Part shown: piece by piece, positions 1 through 7,297 of the stretch
How positions within the stretch are numbered: the first letter of the stretch is position 1
How the letters are laid out: every line of letters starts with the position of its first letter
DNA from: Coriobacteriia bacterium
GTDB lineage: Bacteria; Actinomycetota; Coriobacteriia; Anaerosomatales; SLCP01
DNA: 8,433 bases
NCBI GenBank assembly: GCA_007123455.1
Contig: SKKZ01000132.1
Span: forward strand, 1 to 8,433
Reading direction: 5' to 3'
Position numbers and translations under genes: made by a program
The notes under the pieces: model-generated
The model's database searches: none
Told to the model about the DNA's origin: nothing
The model's input: only the letters and a program-made list of their open reading frames with translations

Positions 1-156
1 CGCGGTAGTAGAGAGATGGGGGTGTTCATGAAGTAGGTACCCCGATGCGGTATCCTATGCGAGTCGAAATCAGGTGACCGAGACGCTCCCGGTGAGCCCG
101 GGTGTGACGTATCGGGGCCCTGCTCGCTAGTCGCTCGAAGGACGAAAGGGAAGATC
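1..156. other. Left-edge leader region upstream of the first gene
   Basis: This stretch holds no complete gene. Frame 1 of the + strand is open from base 1 to a TAG at 34-36, so the last 11 codons of an upstream gene could lie here. On the - strand an ATG at 30-28 opens a frame running off the edge, so a divergent gene is equally possible, and neither can be decided from this window. A weak -10-like TATCCT lies at 51-56 with no convincing -35. If used, it would give the gene at 157 a leader of roughly 90 bases. A short GC stem (CCCGG/CCGGG near 88-102) has no poly-T tail and is not called a terminator. Confidence 0.3.
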
Positions 157-720
157 GTGGCAGCACGCCGTTCCCGTCCGGGGCGCTGGAGAGGTGCTAC
201 AGCCATCGTCCTTGCGTGCGTGTGCGCGGCCCTCACCGTCTTCCTGGTCATCGATATCGTCACCCTTCCTGAGACCCGCATCACGGTCCGCTGGGTGCGC
301 GCCCACACTCTTGCCGAGGTCGCGGCAAGCATCGACCGGGCGCGCGCCGTCAATCCCGTGATCGCGGTCGCTGCCCGCCGGGCCGGAGGCGACGACACCA
401 TCCTCGAGCTCCCCGAGAACCATCGCGACCTGCTCGCAAGGGAGCCCGACCGATTCCATGATCGCGTGACCGCCACTCTCGACAGGAACCTCATGCTGCC
501 TTTCATCGGAGGAAGGGTCGAGGTGGCGTCTTACGATCCTGTAGTGAGCGCGGAGGAGGCGGCATCCGTCGAGGAGGACTCGCGCTCGGTCGAACTCCCG
601 ATGGAGGTCTGGGCGCTTGAGGTGCGGGGCGGGACCGAACGGGTGAGGCTGTATACGGATCCCGAGCGCTTGCGTGTCTATCTCGTACCGGTCGGCGTGA
701 CCACGCAGGTGCAGCCGTGA
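157..720 (+). CDS. Single-pass membrane protein of unknown function
   Basis: The product is 187 aa and I do not recognise its family. The N-terminus is basic (several Arg in residues 4-12), followed by one hydrophobic segment at about 14-35. The remaining 150 residues are soluble, charged and probably outside the membrane, with mixed helix and strand character; no cysteines or catalytic motif stand out. The start is GTG at 157, preceded by a purine-rich AAAGGGAAG about 4 bases upstream. The stop codon overlaps the GTG start of the next gene (GTGA), so the two are almost certainly translationally coupled and may act together in the membrane. The topology suggests an accessory subunit for the polytopic partner, which is inference from position only. 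Codon use and GC content match the neighbours. Confidence 0.75.
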   Translation: MAARRSRPGRWRGATAIVLACVCAALTVFLVIDIVTLPETRITVRWVRAHTLAEVAASIDRARAVNPVIAVAARRAGGDDTILELPENHRDLLAREPDRFHDRVTATLDRNLMLPFIGGRVEVASYDPVVSAEEAASVEEDSRSVELPMEVWALEVRGGTERVRLYTDPERLRVYLVPVGVTTQVQP

Positions 721-2270
721 GCGGCGCAGGAGGAGTCCTGTTGACCGCCGTCTCGCTCGTTGCGGGGTGGGTGGCTTTGTGGCCGATTCGCGAACGTCTC
801 GGCCCGGGGGGCTATCACCTGGCAGCTTATCCGGTCGGCCTGGTGCTGTGGCCGACGGCCTTCGCACTGCTCTCTCTGCTCGGCCTCGGCCTATGGTTGC
901 CGTCGGTGATAGCGGCGCTGGCGGTCACGCTCTTCGTCGCGACATCCCTCCTCGAGCTGGGCGCCGGTGATAGCGACGCGGGTTCGCCTGTGGCCGTGTG
1001 GACCTACGCGGGTTGGGGCTTCCTCGTGCTGGGCGTCGCGGCGGCGGTGGGTCTGAGCGGCATCACCTCGGCAGCGTATGACAGCGTGTTCCACTACGAA
1101 CGCTGGGGCATGTGGCTCGCCGACGGTGGACCACTCACCGTCGATCTGGCCGGTGCATACAGCCTGTTCATCCCGTCGGTCCACGCGGCCAACCGCTTCT
1201 TCGGCGCAGACTGGACGTCGACGCCCTATCCGGTGCTGAGCCTGCACGTCGCAGCGACGCTGGTGATGGCTGTCGGACAGTGGGGGCGCAGACGGGTCGG
1301 CCCCGGGGTGTCTGCCACGCTCGCTGCGGTGTTCATGGTGCTGCTTGTCACGACGCCTCGCTACATCCATCACACACTCTACGTGCACAGCCACATGATC
1401 ACCGCGGCATACCTGGCCATCGCCCTCTACTCGCTGCAGCGAGCCTACCTCGGCGGGCACGATGCGGGAGAGAGCGTGCCCGGACCCACACAGCGCGCGT
1501 GGGCGCTTGTCGCCGGATTGATGAGCGGAGGGTTCGCACTCACGCGCACCGATGGCATCGCCTACGTCGCCCTCATCATCGCCGTCGCCTCGCTCCTTCA
1601 TCTGGAATCCCCTCGTTCGCGCCCGACGCATGCGCTGTTCGTTGGCGCAACCGCTGTGCCGATCGCGCTTTCGTACTGGTCGCTTTACGCGGAACTCGGC
1701 ATGTGGGAGGCACGAAAACTGAGCGGCGAGACGGCTGCCTTGGTGTTGCTCGTGCTCTCGGTCGGTGTCCTCCTGACGCTCTTCGCGAGCCTGCTCCCAC
1801 GGCTGGGTGAATGGCTCACCGTCAGAGGGCATGCGATGGCGCTCACTGTCGTGCTCGAGGTGATTGCGCTCGTCGCCCTCGCTGTGCTGTTCACCGACAC
1901 TTTCATTGAGGCCACCACCAACATGGCGACCAACCTCTTCCGGACAGGCGGCAACGGCTACCTGTGGTATTTCGCCGCAGGGACGGTGTTGGCGTCGTTG
2001 CTGTGGGGCGGTCAGTGGAGAGCCGGCCGGTGGCCCAGATACGTGTTCTTCTCCATGGTGACGTTCTTCGTCATCGCAATCGCGGTGCATACCACCGGTC
2101 ACCCCGGCAGGCCGAGCCCCGCCGACAGCTTCAACAGGGTATCGTTCCACGTCATCCCGCTGGTTTTCTGGTACGTGGCGATGGTCGTGACATCGCTTGT
2201 CGCCGAGTATCGGGGGACACCGGACGATCGCGAGCAGCGCGTGCCCGGGCGTTACCCCTTGTCTGGGTAG
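717..2270 (+). CDS. Polytopic membrane protein, possible GT-C type glycosyltransferase
   Basis: The product is 517 aa with about 12-13 hydrophobic segments (for example 5-24, 33-57, 60-80, 96-116, 196-215, 262-295, 338-361, 374-394, 440-460, 477-497). The loop after the fourth segment carries an acidic and aromatic stretch (D122, H126, E128, W130). Further on are RYIHH at 215-219, a TRTDG motif at 276-280 and an NR-x4-H-x2-P stretch at 473-481. An acidic first large outer loop and polar motifs between helices are typical of GT-C fold enzymes such as the PMT/ArnT group, which move sugars from lipid carriers on the outer membrane face. That family call is tentative, and a transporter or other envelope protein remains possible. 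The GTG start at 717 has AGGTG five bases upstream and overlaps the previous stop. The gene lies 62 bases before the wall protein, which fits an envelope role. Confidence 0.6.
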   Translation: MSGAGGVLLTAVSLVAGWVALWPIRERLGPGGYHLAAYPVGLVLWPTAFALLSLLGLGLWLPSVIAALAVTLFVATSLLELGAGDSDAGSPVAVWTYAGWGFLVLGVAAAVGLSGITSAAYDSVFHYERWGMWLADGGPLTVDLAGAYSLFIPSVHAANRFFGADWTSTPYPVLSLHVAATLVMAVGQWGRRRVGPGVSATLAAVFMVLLVTTPRYIHHTLYVHSHMITAAYLAIALYSLQRAYLGGHDAGESVPGPTQRAWALVAGLMSGGFALTRTDGIAYVALIIAVASLLHLESPRSRPTHALFVGATAVPIALSYWSLYAELGMWEARKLSGETAALVLLVLSVGVLLTLFASLLPRLGEWLTVRGHAMALTVVLEVIALVALAVLFTDTFIEATTNMATNLFRTGGNGYLWYFAAGTVLASLLWGGQWRAGRWPRYVFFSMVTFFVIAIAVHTTGHPGRPSPADSFNRVSFHVIPLVFWYVAMVVTSLVAEYRGTPDDREQRVPGRYPLSG

Positions 2271-2280
2271 ACACTATCTA
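2252..2280 (+). promoter_or_regulatory. Weak candidate promoter before the wall-protein gene
   Basis: TTACCC at 2252-2257 and TATCTA at 2275-2280 are separated by exactly 17 bases, and each matches the sigma-70-type consensus at three of six positions. The -35 element would lie inside the 3' end of the preceding gene. The match is weak, and readthrough from the upstream gene pair is an equally good explanation. Confidence 0.2.
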
Positions 2281-2332
2281 GGCAGCCTGAGAGGTCATGT
2301 CTCCGAGTATATGGGCGAGGAGAGGGGTTCGT

Positions 2333-4036
2333 ATGAGGGTCTCGCGGCTCACGGCGATTCTGGTTTCACTCGCTCTTCTTGCGGCGGTACCGGTCACGCC
2401 GGCGGCCGCAGGCGACTCATGGCCATCCGGCACCCATAAGGTCGCGCTTGGCGTCGAGCGTCTTGCCGGCGCCGATCGCTATGAGACCGCGGTCGAGATC
2501 GCGAAGCGCAACTACCCGTCGTGGAGAGGTGTGAGCCACGTCGTCGTGGCTTCCGGCGAGGATCGCGCGCGTTCAGATCCCCTCGCGGCGGCGAGCCTGT
2601 GCTGGGCCTACGATGCGCCGCTGTTGCTGGTCAGGTCCTCGGGACTTCCCGCATCGGTGCGTACCGCACTCAGAGAGATGCGTTCTGCCAACGGGACGAT
2701 CACGGTGACCGTCGTCGGTGGCCCGGCCGCTGTGCCCTCCCCGGTGGTCGCCGAGCTTCGGGCAATTGTCGGCAGCGCCAACGTCTCTCAGCCCTGGATC
2801 ACAGGTGACCGCTACACAACGGCAGCAGGTATCGCTGAACTGGCCTCCGAGGTCGCATCCGAGACCGCACGAACCATCCCGGCGCGGGCGCTCGTGGTCA
2901 ATGGCACAGGCTTCGGTGATTTTGCAGATGCATTCCCCGCGTCTGCCGTTTCGGCCGCGACTGGCATCCCGGTCCTGCTCGTGCGGAAGGATTACGCCCC
3001 CCGGGCCACCAGGGACGCCCTGGCTGCCCGCGCACCGGGCCCTGTGATAGTGGTGGGTGGTAGCGCCGTGGTTTCAGGCGCAACCTACGCGGCTGTCGGG
3101 GGGACGAGTCGGTGGGCCGGGTCCAACCGGTACGCTACGGCGACGAGGGTAGCCGAGAGAGGTCGGTCACACGGCTGGTTCACGACGTCTACGGTCGGTC
3201 TGGCCTCGGCCGGACCTGACGCTCTGACCGGCGCCATCAACGTCGGCATGGTTAGTGCCCCGCTGCTGCACGTTCGCAGGACAACCGTCGGTCCCGAGAC
3301 CGCCGGATACCTGCACCGTGCCCGGGGGACCATCACCAGGGCGAGGTTCTTCGGCGGACCCGCGGTGATCTCGTACGGGCTCGTCCAGGAGGCCAAAGGC
3401 AATCCGACGCAGCCGCGTATCGTCACGCCCTCGCGGGGCACACGCGTGGCCAAGAGGGCCCGTGTGGTTGTGACGACCGGGGTGAACACCACACAAGTCA
3501 GGGTCTACGCGGGCAACACCCTCGTTGCCACGAAGGCAGCGACCTCGTATGCGAGGATCGATCTCGGTTTGCTTCCCACGCCTGCGGCAGGCTCCTCGTA
3601 TCGAGTCGTCGCCCGCAATCCCGACGGCGGGCAGACCGCCGTGAGTGCGAGCTTCCCGCGCTACAACTATCCGGCTCCGGACTCCATCGTCGTCGTCAAG
3701 TCGGAGTTCCGGCTCTACCTGTTCAGGAACGACGTCTATGTGAAGAGCTATCCGGTCGCCATCGGGCGCACCAACGCCGAGACGCCGGTAGCCCGATGGA
3801 GGATCGATTCCAAGTACCACACGAGTCCCACGGGGGTTTACGGTCCGCGCAAGATGCGGATGTATCGCTGGAACGGTTCGCGGTACGTCTACACCGCCTA
3901 CAACATCCACGGCACCAACCAGCCTTCAAGCATCGGCACCAAGGCCTCCGCGGGTTGCATACGCCTGTACAACAGCGACATCCTCGATCTGTACCCGCGC
4001 GTCCCGCTCGGCACGATAGTGCAGACGCGGGAGTGA
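2333..4036 (+). CDS. Secreted wall protein: three CWB2 repeats, Ig-like linker and YkuD L,D-transpeptidase
   Basis: The product is 567 aa. A signal peptide (MRVSRL, hydrophobic core, AAAG near 25-28) leads into three cell wall-binding repeat 2 (CWB2) units at about 41-138, 155-248 and 260-348. Each unit opens with a GADRY/GDRYTTA/GSNRYATA-type motif and ends near GGPAAV, GGSAVV or GGPAVI. An Ig-like beta segment follows (about 358-443). The C-terminal YkuD domain (about 451-567) has His526 in HGT and the SAGCIRL motif with nucleophile Cys542. Such enzymes make 3-3 peptidoglycan cross-links or attach proteins to peptidoglycan, and CWB2 triplets hold surface proteins to wall polymers. I chose ATG 2333 over the in-frame ATG at 2297 because AGGAGAGG lies seven bases upstream and it gives a clean signal peptide; the ATG at 2297 has a poorly placed ribosome site. 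It converges with the nuclease gene 39 bases downstream, and I see no obvious terminator between them. Confidence 0.93.
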   Translation: MRVSRLTAILVSLALLAAVPVTPAAAGDSWPSGTHKVALGVERLAGADRYETAVEIAKRNYPSWRGVSHVVVASGEDRARSDPLAAASLCWAYDAPLLLVRSSGLPASVRTALREMRSANGTITVTVVGGPAAVPSPVVAELRAIVGSANVSQPWITGDRYTTAAGIAELASEVASETARTIPARALVVNGTGFGDFADAFPASAVSAATGIPVLLVRKDYAPRATRDALAARAPGPVIVVGGSAVVSGATYAAVGGTSRWAGSNRYATATRVAERGRSHGWFTTSTVGLASAGPDALTGAINVGMVSAPLLHVRRTTVGPETAGYLHRARGTITRARFFGGPAVISYGLVQEAKGNPTQPRIVTPSRGTRVAKRARVVVTTGVNTTQVRVYAGNTLVATKAATSYARIDLGLLPTPAAGSSYRVVARNPDGGQTAVSASFPRYNYPAPDSIVVVKSEFRLYLFRNDVYVKSYPVAIGRTNAETPVARWRIDSKYHTSPTGVYGPRKMRMYRWNGSRYVYTAYNIHGTNQPSSIGTKASAGCIRLYNSDILDLYPRVPLGTIVQTRE

Positions 4037-4075
4037 GTACGGGCCACCAGGGTCGCGCCAGGCCACGCCGGAGTC

Positions 4076-4654
4076 TCAATCGGTGGGGCCGGCGTCCAGC
4101 CCCCACAGCCCCCTGTCGGCTTCGCGCGCCTCGGTCTGATAGCGCGTGAAGTACTCGACGTAGCGCACATTGGGCGGGTAGGTCGCGACCATCGCGTAGC
4201 CGTCGATCACGAGACGTGCGTTGAGCATCTTCGTGCGCACCTCGGCATCCGAGGTGTCAGTCGGGGGCTCGAGCCACACATAGGCAAGCAGGCGGTCATA
4301 GCGGTCCCGCAGCTCGACGTCGGTCTCGAGCCACACCGTCGTACCTATCGGGATGGCGCGGGCAGTGTAGGCAGATGCTTCTATCCCGTAGGGTTCGACC
4401 TGTCCGTGGACCTCGGGCGTGTCCATGCCGATGAAGCGCGTCCGCTCCTCGGTGCCGTCCTCGAGGCGAAACCATGCCGTGTCGCCATCGGTGTGGCGGA
4501 TGACCACCGCACGGCTGACTCGCGGTGCGTCCGCTCCGGGATCGGCAGCGGGGTCGGGCTCGAACGTGGCGTCGGCGGTGCACCCGGCGAGAAGGGCCGC
4601 GGCCACGAGCACCGTGCAGAAGGCTGTGAGTCCGGGAGCTCTCATCGACCCCAT
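4076..4654 (-). CDS. Thermonuclease-family (SNase-like) lipoprotein
   Basis: The product is 192 aa. A short signal sequence ends in the lipobox LAGC, with Cys25 as the likely lipidation site, so the enzyme is probably anchored on the outer face of the membrane. A low-complexity Pro/Asp/Ala linker (about 30-45) follows, then a staphylococcal nuclease fold. Every catalytic position of the family can be matched: Asp58 in DGDT, Arg73 before FIG, Asp78, Thr79 and Glu81 in MDTPE, and Arg121 in DRYDRLLAYV. The YGIEASAYT and RGLW blocks are also typical. The family cleaves DNA and RNA with calcium, so the likely role is breakdown of extracellular nucleic acid for nutrients or defence of the cell surface. 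The start is uncertain: ATG 4654 has no clear ribosome site, and ATG 4645, three codons in, follows GGGG closely. Both give the same lipoprotein. The gene stands alone on its strand here. Confidence 0.93.
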   Translation of the reverse strand: MGSMRAPGLTAFCTVLVAAALLAGCTADATFEPDPAADPGADAPRVSRAVVIRHTDGDTAWFRLEDGTEERTRFIGMDTPEVHGQVEPYGIEASAYTARAIPIGTTVWLETDVELRDRYDRLLAYVWLEPPTDTSDAEVRTKMLNARLVIDGYAMVATYPPNVRYVEYFTRYQTEAREADRGLWGLDAGPTD

Positions 4655-4753
4655 TGTACGGGGAAGCTAGGCCCGGCGGGTCTTGCCCGAGCCGCGGTTC
4701 TCGGCCGAACGTCGACTCTGCGGCCGCACTCGGCTGCACGCGTACCCTACATG

Positions 4754-4785
4754 CGGAAGGCCGGTGATCTCCCACCGGCCTTCCG
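4754..4785 (-). terminator. Strong 13-bp hairpin, likely transcription end for the gene at 4818-5384
   Basis: GGAAGGCCGGTG at 4755-4766 pairs perfectly with 4773-4784 around a six-base loop, and C4754/G4785 adds a thirteenth pair. Flanking CATGC (4750-4754) and GCATG (4789-4793) could extend it as an alternative pairing. It lies 33 bases past the stop of the membrane-protein gene and about 100 bases before the nuclease start, the place for a terminator on the - strand. Neither side has a clear T run, so intrinsic termination is not certain. Confidence 0.55.
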
Positions 4786-4817
4786 TTCGCATGTCGGTCG
4801 TGGTCGGGCGTCGCGTG

Positions 4818-5384
4818 TCAGCGGGTCGGACTCGTGGCGAATGCCGGCCGCAGTTCGGGTGGAAGTGCCAGAGCGAGCTCGAGTGCGTCCTGGTCCCGGC
4901 GGGCCATCCAGAAGAGGGCGGCGGCGGTGAGCATCGGACCCATGAGGAAGACGGTCATGATCGCCCAGACACCGAACTCGAACTGGTAGATGACTCCCCA
5001 GCCGACGACGCCGAACGAAGCGAGCACCAGCAGGGCCGCCGCGACGCGCTCGTAGTACCAGCCGATGATCAGGGTCGCCGCGCACGCGACGAGCGGGATG
5101 AGGGCGGCCATGAGCGAGTAGGCCAGACCGCTCTGCTGGAAGGAGTAGAGACCGGCGAAGCTGGCGACAGACCAGAACACCCCTCCTGCGACGACGAAGC
5201 CCCGCGCGACGTTTCGCTCCGCGGCGATTCGCAGCCGGGTGTCTTCGACCTGGGTCGTCGTGATCTCCCGGGACGTGATGAGGTCGTAGGCCATCGCACC
5301 GAATAGGGCCGGTACCGCGACGGCGGCGACGACCGCGCCGGCAAGCCCGACGATGATGAGTACTGCCGCGAATACGAGTGACAT
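4818..5384 (-). CDS. Five-helix integral membrane protein of unknown function
   Basis: The product is 188 aa with five hydrophobic segments at about 4-32, 61-82, 87-109, 113-133 and 137-161. A polar, charged loop of roughly 28 residues (about 33-60, with VEDTRLRIAAERN) follows the first helix, and a short acidic tail follows the last. I see no catalytic motif, cysteine pair or known transporter signature, and I do not recognise the family. The ATG at 5384 has a strong GGAGGGAGAG site a few bases upstream. It is the next gene on the same strand after the histidine kinase but is separated by 148 bases containing a regulator-like direct repeat, so it probably has its own promoter. A strong hairpin follows its stop. 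It may be a target of the adjacent two-component system, which is inference from position and the repeat. Confidence 0.8.
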   Translation of the reverse strand: MSLVFAAVLIIVGLAGAVVAAVAVPALFGAMAYDLITSREITTTQVEDTRLRIAAERNVARGFVVAGGVFWSVASFAGLYSFQQSGLAYSLMAALIPLVACAATLIIGWYYERVAAALLVLASFGVVGWGVIYQFEFGVWAIMTVFLMGPMLTAAALFWMARRDQDALELALALPPELRPAFATSPTR

Positions 5385-5486
5385 TGTGCTCTCCCTCCAC
5401 TGGTTCGAGCAGACGTGCTGCGATCAGGTCCTGGGGAGAGTATCGCCGTGCGGCATCGCGGGCAGGTTCGGGGCCGGTTGCGGTCT

Positions 5487-5503
5487 TGTTAGGTTTGTGT
5501 GAG
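5487..5503 (-). promoter_or_regulatory. Pho-box-like direct repeat upstream of the five-helix membrane protein
   Basis: Read on the - strand, CTCACA (5503-5498), five bases, then CTAACA (5492-5487) form an 11-bp-period direct repeat with one mismatch. It is about 100 bases upstream of the ATG at 5384. The same element, with two perfect copies, lies in front of the response regulator at 8044-8060. OmpR/PhoB-family regulators bind as tandem dimers to such 11-bp repeats. No clear -10 box sits at the expected distance; a GATACT lies 42 bases downstream of the repeat. Confidence 0.4.
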
Positions 5504-5532
5504 CATGCGCGACGCCTGTTCGGGCGCCGTGT

Positions 5533-7293
5533 TCATGCCTCGGGAAGCTCGAATCCGAACGTGGTGCCCCCACCCGGCTCCGAGCCGACCTCGATCTCCG
5601 AGCCGTGCGCTTCGACGATCTCCTTCGCGATGGCCAGGCCGAGCCCGGTCCCGCCCTTGCCCGGCCGCGCGGCATCCGCGCGGTAGAAGCGCTCGAACAC
5701 GCGCGCGAGTTGCTCGGGCTCGATGCCCGGGCCCTCATCGGCGACCTCGAGGACCACGCCGCTATCTCTCCGCCGTGCCCGCAGATGCACGGTCGTGCCC
5801 GAGTCCGAGTGCTTGAGCGCGTTGTCGGTGAAGCTCAGCAGCACCTGCACGACCCTGTCGCGGTCGGCGAGCACCCGTACGTCCTCTGAGGGCGGCTCGA
5901 CCGCGAGCGTCACGTCGGCCTGCTCGGCCAGGGTATGCATCACGCGCGCGGCGTCGCCGAGCAGATCGGTGACCCACTCGGGCTGCCGGTTGAGGCGCAG
6001 GCTGCCCGCGTCGAGCTGTGCGAGCGTGAGCAGGTCGATCACGAGCCGCCCCAGCCGGTCCGCTTCGACCTGCATCGTCGCGATGAAGTCGTCGCGCACC
6101 TCGGGGTCGTCCTTCGCACCGTCGTCGAGCAGCTCGAGCATCCCTTTGATCGCGGCGATGGGCGTGCGCATCTCGTGGCTGGCATCGGCGACGAAGCGGC
6201 GCTGGGCGGCCTCGATGCGGCGCTGCTCTGTCACGTCGGTCAGCAGCAGCACCGTGCCGTCGACCTCCTCGGCGGCATCGAAGAGCGTCGTGCAGTTGAG
6301 CAGCACCGTGAGCTGGCCGATGCACACGATCCGCGCGGTGCTCTGGCCGGCCAGACCGGCACGCACGACCTCGAGGACCTCATCGTCGCCGAGGACCTCC
6401 CCGGCAGGCGCGCCGATCAGGTCGCGGTCGGACAGGCCGAGCAGCCGGGCCGCCTCGGGGTTGACGACGCGCATCGCACCGGCCGCATCGAACGCGACCA
6501 CGCCCTCGGCCATCGAGTCGACGACGGCCGCGATCTGCCGGCGACTCTCCTCCATCGCGCCGAACGCGTCTCCGAGCTCGATCGCCATGCGGTTATAGGC
6601 GAGCGCGAGGTCCTGCACCTCGTCGGGGACGAGGCCGGTGGGAAGCCGCTGCTCGAAGTCGCCCGCGGCGATGGCGTCGGCGGCCACCAGCATCCCGAGG
6701 ATCCGGCGGCGGATGAGCTCGGAGAAGGCGAAGCCGAGCAACCCCGCCACCACGAGCGAGACCCAGAAGGTGATCCACAGGCGGTCGCGGACCGCGCCGA
6801 GGATGCGCAGCGAGTCGTCGACCGGGCTCGCGGTGACCACGACCCCCTCGCGCGCCCCGGCCGGGCCGAGCATCGTGCGTGCGGCGATCGCCCAGCCGTT
6901 CGGTTGCAGGTCCATCGTGGCGTACGGGACGTTCTCGACGAGCGCCGCGTCGCGTGCCGCGGCGAGCGCCCCGTCGGACGGCGCGGTGTCGTAGGCGGAG
7001 TGGACGAGGGTGCCGGTGCGGTCGTAGACCCAGATGCCCGCGTCGTAGATGCTGCGGTACTCGAGGAGTACCTGGCTCATGCGCTCGCGGCTCTCGGGCG
7101 TCAGGGGGAACTCGGGCTCGAGTCTGCGTGCGAGCGCCGAGGCGTTGCGCGCTTCGTTCGCGGTGCCCATCTCGGTGAGCGTGACCCGCAGGCCCGCCGA
7201 GAGGGAGCCCGACAGGATGAGGATCGCGACCACGATGACGACGACGAACAGCGCGGTCTGCCAGAAGCGGATCGAGGCTTTGCGCCGCGCCAT
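5533..7293 (-). CDS. PhoR-like sensor histidine kinase (TM-sensor-TM-HAMP-PAS-HisKA-HATPase)
   Basis: The product is 586 aa. Helix one is at about 12-34, followed by an extracytoplasmic sensor of about 135 residues with a WVYDRTGTLV strand pattern reminiscent of PhoR/Cache sensors. Helix two is at about 171-191, then HAMP (about 192-245) and PAS (about 250-355). HisKA follows, with phospho-acceptor His373 in SHEMRTP, and then the ATPase domain with Asn491 (N box), Asp519 in DEGPG, FERFYR and GGTGLGLAI. The protein would sense an outside signal, autophosphorylate and pass phosphate to the regulator encoded four bases upstream. The ligand cannot be read from the sequence; the layout matches PhoR of Gram-positives. 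One oddity is that the first Asn of the N box is Ser487 (LLSFTDNALKHS), although the other ATP-site residues are intact. The start has GAGGGAG ten bases upstream, inside the end of the regulator gene. Confidence 0.93.
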   Translation of the reverse strand: MARRKASIRFWQTALFVVVIVVAILILSGSLSAGLRVTLTEMGTANEARNASALARRLEPEFPLTPESRERMSQVLLEYRSIYDAGIWVYDRTGTLVHSAYDTAPSDGALAAARDAALVENVPYATMDLQPNGWAIAARTMLGPAGAREGVVVTASPVDDSLRILGAVRDRLWITFWVSLVVAGLLGFAFSELIRRRILGMLVAADAIAAGDFEQRLPTGLVPDEVQDLALAYNRMAIELGDAFGAMEESRRQIAAVVDSMAEGVVAFDAAGAMRVVNPEAARLLGLSDRDLIGAPAGEVLGDDEVLEVVRAGLAGQSTARIVCIGQLTVLLNCTTLFDAAEEVDGTVLLLTDVTEQRRIEAAQRRFVADASHEMRTPIAAIKGMLELLDDGAKDDPEVRDDFIATMQVEADRLGRLVIDLLTLAQLDAGSLRLNRQPEWVTDLLGDAARVMHTLAEQADVTLAVEPPSEDVRVLADRDRVVQVLLSFTDNALKHSDSGTTVHLRARRRDSGVVLEVADEGPGIEPEQLARVFERFYRADAARPGKGGTGLGLAIAKEIVEAHGSEIEVGSEPGGGTTFGFELPEA

Positions 7294-7297
7294 CCGC

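Noticed and set aside
891..2150. Long open frame of 419 codons on the - strand
   Set aside because: It lies wholly inside the polytopic membrane protein gene, and its product is Arg/His/Glu-rich with no domain, as expected of an antisense shadow in GC-rich DNA.
2297..2332. Upstream in-frame ATG as start of the wall protein
   Set aside because: Its purine-rich site is too close to the ATG, and it would add 12 residues before a standard signal peptide; ATG 2333 has a well-spaced AGGAGAGG.
4037..4075. Search for a shared terminator between the convergent wall-protein and nuclease genes
   Set aside because: Only four-base GGCC pairings are present and no T run is seen, so no terminator is called.
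5511..5528. Possible terminator hairpin just after the kinase gene
   Set aside because: The stem is only six pairs including a G-T pair, with no T run. It could still slow transcription but is not supported as a terminator.
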